From Betaproteobacteria bacterium (lineage in GTDB: Bacteria > Pseudomonadota > Gammaproteobacteria > Burkholderiales > Rhodocyclaceae), in the NCBI GenBank assembly GCA_028868235.1, contig JAGWUW010000015.1, positions 1-17,739 of the forward strand: a DNA stretch of 17,739 nucleotides, read 5' to 3'. Position 1 is the stretch's first letter. Each line of letters opens with the position of its first letter. The notes below the pieces were generated by a model that was not told the DNA's origin, ran no database searches, and was given only the letters and a program-made list of their open reading frames with translations. Positions 14,813 through 17,739 of this stretch are shown in pieces. A program made the translations under genes and the position numbers.

Positions 14813-15992
14813 ATCTGTCCCGGCTTTAGCCTCTTGCATGAATTCATTGCGCGCCCGTTTGCTGACTGGCTCGTTGTTCGCGGCGGGCAGCGGTGCGGCA
14901 TCGGCCAGCATGCTGCTGAGCGATCAATCTGCTGCCTGGGCAGTGGGTGCCTTGGTCTTGGCTGGTCTGTCGATTGCAATTTTCCTCAAGATGCAGCGTG
15001 GGCAGGAAGTTGCGTTGGCGTTGATTGATGGTTTCGCGCTCGAACTGGCGGCCGGTCGCCTGGTCTGCCGTCTCGATCCCGGGCGTTGCGCAGCCTTGGC
15101 GCCGCTGGCCGAACGCCTGAACGGTATGGCTCGCTCACTGTCTGGCCTGTTCCTGACCTTTGCCCGGATGTCGCAGGAGATTTCCAGTGTGGCCGGCGAA
15201 AGTAACATCAACGCCCGGGGGGGCGACGACGGCGTGCGCCGCCAGCGTGACATCACGCTGTCGTCCTCTGCGACGCTGGAGCAACTGACCGTCAGTCTGG
15301 GCATGACCAGCGAAAGCGCCCAGGACGCAGCCTTGGTGGCCGAAGCGTCCGGACATATGGCGGTGACCGGTGCCGAGCGGGTCAACGGCTTGGCGCGCAG
15401 TCTGGAAAGTCTGGTCGCGACTGTGCAGGCGACCTCCGATAGCGCCAGCCGCCTGGGCCTACGCTCGAAGGAAATCGACGACATCGTCGAGCTGATCGCC
15501 GAAATTGCGGCGCAGACGAATCTGCTGGCACTGAATGCTGCCATCGAGGCCGCCCGGGCCGGCGAACAGGGGCGCGGGTTTGCCGTGGTTGCTGACGAAG
15601 TGCGCAAACTTGCCGAGAGGACCAGCAAGGCTACCCGGGATATCAGTGAACGCATCGAAGGGGTGAGGTCCGATGTCGTCAGCATGATCGACGACATGGC
15701 GGCGACAAGCGGCCAGGCTGCCAGGAGTCTGAGCGATGCCGGCGAGGCCGTTGCCGATTTACGCCGGGTCGAGGAAAACGCCAGCCAGACGCTGGTCCTG
15801 ATCCGCGATATTGCTGCCACCAGCCAGGAACAGAGTGCGGCTGGCTTGAATGTTGCCCGCGACATCGAGCAGGTCGCGCAACTAGCCGATGCCAATGAGC
15901 ATCTAGTACGCGAAAACAGCGAGTTGTCCCGCTACCTCAGCGAATTATCGGTGCAGCTGACCGGGGCATTAAAAAAGTACCAATATGAGTGA
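14799..15992 (+). CDS. Methyl-accepting chemotaxis-type protein without a periplasmic domain
   Basis: About 397 residues from the ATG at 14799; an ATG at 14838 ([11 protein letters not shown], 384 residues) is equally possible, and neither has a ribosome binding site. Numbering from 14838: two hydrophobic segments (about 8-27 and 34-50) with only a few residues between them form a membrane hairpin, so there is practically no extracellular sensor. A helical linker follows (about 51-140), with an unusual Gly/Asp/Arg-rich stretch ([16 protein letters not shown], about 123-138). The signalling coiled coil carries the conserved tip [20 protein letters not shown] (222-241) then [20 protein letters not shown] (242-261), which binds CheA and CheW. 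There is no C-terminal NWETF-type tether for CheR/CheB. Signal input must come through the membrane, the cytoplasm or a partner, plausibly the next gene's product. Confidence 0.92.
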   Translation: MTRTESVPALASCMNSLRARLLTGSLFAAGSGAASASMLLSDQSAAWAVGALVLAGLSIAIFLKMQRGQEVALALIDGFALELAAGRLVCRLDPGRCAALAPLAERLNGMARSLSGLFLTFARMSQEISSVAGESNINARGGDDGVRRQRDITLSSSATLEQLTVSLGMTSESAQDAALVAEASGHMAVTGAERVNGLARSLESLVATVQATSDSASRLGLRSKEIDDIVELIAEIAAQTNLLALNAAIEAARAGEQGRGFAVVADEVRKLAERTSKATRDISERIEGVRSDVVSMIDDMAATSGQAARSLSDAGEAVADLRRVEENASQTLVLIRDIAATSQEQSAAGLNVARDIEQVAQLADANEHLVRENSELSRYLSELSVQLTGALKKYQYE

Positions 15993-15999
15993 GGTTATG

Positions 16000-16899
16000 A
16001 TGAATTGGATCATCTATACGATCCTGGCGCTGGTCGTCGTCGTTCTGGGGGGGGCGGCGATGCTCTATCGACGCCATTGCTGGGATTTCGCCGATAAGTC
16101 GCTGACCAATACGCTGGAGGCCTGCCGCTCGTTGCTTGCCCTTGTCGGCCATTTTCAGCAGCATCGGGGCATGAGTTCGGCCCTGTTATCCGGTGACCAA
16201 GTGTTCCGGACCCGACTGGATGGCAAGGGGCGAGAGATTGATGCATTGATTCCATCCTTGCGCGAAGTGGCTCGGGAGGAGGGAACTCGTGCCCACCCTT
16301 GCTTGACCCAGAACGATCTGGCCCTATTCCAGTTCCAGTGGAACCAACTTCGGGAAAAATTGTGTGGTCTTTCTGTCGAACAAAGCATCGCCCAGCACAG
16401 TTTTCTCGTTGATCAATTACTACAATGGCTCGCCGCCCTGGGCGAATCGCGGATTGAGGTGCTGTTGGTGGACCGCTGCGCCCGCGGTCAGGTACGCAAT
16501 TACGCCAGCCGCCTGCCGGCTCTGACTGAGTGTCTGGGACAGGCCCGTGCCTTGGGAATGAGCGTTGCGGCCCAACGCGGCTGTTCCGCTGTAGCGCGGG
16601 TTCGCCTGATGTTTCTGGTGGCGCGCGCCGAGGCGTTGCTCAATCAGGCCAAGGAGGCTGGCGGGCGCGGTCCGGGGGTGGAAAAAGCAGAGCTGGCGGT
16701 GCAGGAAATGGCCCGGGTGATCCGTACTCGAATGCTGTTGAGTTCCGGCATCAGCGTGGCAGCGCAGGAATATTTCGATATCGCTACGGTAGCGGTAGAC
16801 AGTGTTTTTGCATGGATTAACGAAAGCGGCACCATGTTGGCGGCAGCGAGAAACGGAAAGGCCAACAGTGGATATGCCCTTCAAATGCAGAGCGCCTAA
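16000..16899 (+). CDS. Membrane-anchored NIT-like (nitrate/nitrite-sensor type) helical protein
   Basis: 299 residues from the ATG at 16000, chosen because GTGAGG lies five bases upstream; an ATG at 15985 would overlap the receptor's stop. One membrane helix (about 4-23) is followed by YRRH. The rest is almost all helix and has two related halves with a Q-x-x-RG feature: LALVGHFQQHRGMSSALLSG (46-65) and GMSVAAQRGCSAVARVRL (186-203). This arrangement and the first motif resemble the NIT domain, a helical bundle known from nitrate/nitrite sensors, but there is no attached output domain. Positive charges right after the helix suggest the domain may face the cytoplasm, unlike the usual extracellular NIT. 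The gene lies between a receptor and a PAS protein in one operon, so it is probably a separate sensory or adaptor subunit. The ligand is unknown. Confidence 0.72.
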   Translation: MNWIIYTILALVVVVLGGAAMLYRRHCWDFADKSLTNTLEACRSLLALVGHFQQHRGMSSALLSGDQVFRTRLDGKGREIDALIPSLREVAREEGTRAHPCLTQNDLALFQFQWNQLREKLCGLSVEQSIAQHSFLVDQLLQWLAALGESRIEVLLVDRCARGQVRNYASRLPALTECLGQARALGMSVAAQRGCSAVARVRLMFLVARAEALLNQAKEAGGRGPGVEKAELAVQEMARVIRTRMLLSSGISVAAQEYFDIATVAVDSVFAWINESGTMLAAARNGKANSGYALQMQSA

Positions 16900-17739
16900 A
16901 TTTGGCTTGTTGCCCAATTCGCCCGGACGGATGGGCTTGGGATCTGAGCGAGGTGGTGGTGAGGCGGAGTTGCCGGGTGTATCGACCATGAGCACCATGT
17001 TTGAAAACCTCGATGGCATGTTTTTTCGTTGCCTGGTCGACGAATACTGGACTTTGCTGTCCGTTAGCCCCGGTTGCAGGGCGTTGACTGGCCATGCTGC
17101 TCAGGATCTGGTCGGCAACAGACTCCTTTCGCTTGAGGCGCTGACCCATCCGGAGGACCGTGCCGCCGTGCGCGGCACCATTTTGGCAGCACTCGATACG
17201 GGGGGGCGCTATCGTATCGAGTACCGCATCGTGTGTCAGGATGGCGAAGAGAAGTGGGTATTGGAACGTGGCGTCGGTCTGTACGATGAGACCGGGCGTC
17301 AGGTGCTTGACGGCTATCTGGAGGACATTACCGACCGCGTCCTGGCCCAAATTCAACTGGCGGAAACCGAATTGCGCTATCGCAGTATTTTCGAGAATTC
17401 GGTGATCGGCATGTTTCAGACGACTGAGAGCGGACGCTACTTGGCGGCCAACCAGGCGCTGGCCACGCTCTATCGCTACCCGACACCGGAGTCGTTGATC
17501 TCCAGTCTTGCCGATATCGCAACTGGTCTGTATGTCGACCCGCGGCGGCGAGCCGATTTCAAGCGGCTTATCCAGCGCGATGGCCAGGTCAGTGATTTCG
17601 AATCCGAGGTCGTATGCAGTGATGGGGGGCGGATCTGGATTTCCGAAAATGCCCACGCTGTTTGCGCACCGGATGGTTCTCTGCTCTACTACGAGGGAAC
17701 AGTCGAAGATATTTCCGAGCGCCGTCGCTACCAGTCGGT
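16874..17739 (+). CDS. PAS-PAS sensory protein, N-terminal part (runs off the window)
   Basis: The frame is open to the window end. Starts are possible at 16874 (overlapping the previous gene by 26 bases), 16931 and 16988; none has a strong ribosome binding site. Numbering from 16988: PAS domain 1 (about 5-115, MFENLDGMFFRC and LLSVSPGCRALTGHAAQDLV, ending in the PAC-like LDGYLEDITDRV) and PAS domain 2 (about 128-247, LRYRSIFENSVIGMFQTTES, ending YYEGTVEDISERRR). There is no membrane helix in the visible part, so it is cytoplasmic so far. PAS pairs of this kind usually precede a histidine kinase, GGDEF/EAL or other output, which must lie beyond 17739. Gene order suggests it works with the two upstream sensor proteins. 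No stop codon, so the length is unknown. Confidence 0.85.
   Translation, partial: MPFKCRAPKFGLLPNSPGRMGLGSERGGGEAELPGVSTMSTMFENLDGMFFRCLVDEYWTLLSVSPGCRALTGHAAQDLVGNRLLSLEALTHPEDRAAVRGTILAALDTGGRYRIEYRIVCQDGEEKWVLERGVGLYDETGRQVLDGYLEDITDRVLAQIQLAETELRYRSIFENSVIGMFQTTESGRYLAANQALATLYRYPTPESLISSLADIATGLYVDPRRRADFKRLIQRDGQVSDFESEVVCSDGGRIWISENAHAVCAPDGSLLYYEGTVEDISERRRYQS

Noticed and set aside
14924..15895. 323-codon minus-strand open frame opposite the methyl-accepting protein
   Set aside because: Ser/Ala/Arg-rich antisense shadow of the conserved receptor coiled coil.
16817..17656. 279-codon minus-strand open frame at the right end
   Set aside because: It lies opposite a plus-strand frame that encodes two clear PAS domains and is open to the window edge; the minus-strand peptide has no recognisable domain.
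1..17739. CRISPR arrays, tRNA or rRNA genes, transposases, integrases, toxin-antitoxin or known defence genes
   Set aside because: None was recognised on either strand; all sizeable coding regions are accounted for by metabolic, translation, efflux or signalling genes.

Overview
The window looks like ordinary chromosome from a betaproteobacterium, most likely of the Rhodocyclales (Dechloromonas/Azonexus-like). This is inferred from moderately high GC, the style of the proteins (a fused MnmC with [14 protein letters not shown]2 and LysRS close together, many PAS/GAF/MCP sensors) and gene order; nothing in the window fixes the species. No tRNA, rRNA, CRISPR array, insertion sequence or phage gene was seen.

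Left part (1-6283, all minus strand). A heavy-metal-type RND efflux operon reads czcC-like outer-membrane channel, czcB-like membrane-fusion adaptor, then the first 22 codons of the czcA-like pump, which leaves the window at base 1. Upstream of it, in the same direction and separated by a perfect 12-bp inverted repeat, is a 1160-residue membrane hybrid histidine kinase (periplasmic sensor region, GAF, two PAS, HisKA, HATPase, receiver). No partner regulator lies beside it.

Middle (6257-14542, all minus strand). metY (O-acetylhomoserine sulfhydrylase) has its own intrinsic terminator and a possible promoter. Upstream of it, in transcription order, is a tight chain: prfB (RF2, with its programmed +1 frameshift at CTT TGA C), a membrane-anchored protein of unknown function, a small cupin, lysS, a small protein of unknown function, and mnmC. 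Most junctions overlap or are under 20 bases; the exceptions are a 130-base hairpin-rich leader before lysS and a 102-base imperfect palindrome beginning at the lysS stop codon. The group is a translation and tRNA-modification cluster. The methyltransferase half of MnmC looks degenerate, while the FAD half looks intact.

Right part (14543-17739, plus strand). Divergent from prfB is a signalling operon: a methyl-accepting protein with a two-helix membrane hairpin and almost no periplasmic part, a membrane-anchored NIT-like (nitrate/nitrite-sensor type) helical protein, and a PAS-PAS protein that runs off the end. A near-consensus sigma-54 promoter sits just ahead of it. The three look like a sensory system split over separate chains, and this is the part with most room for new biology.
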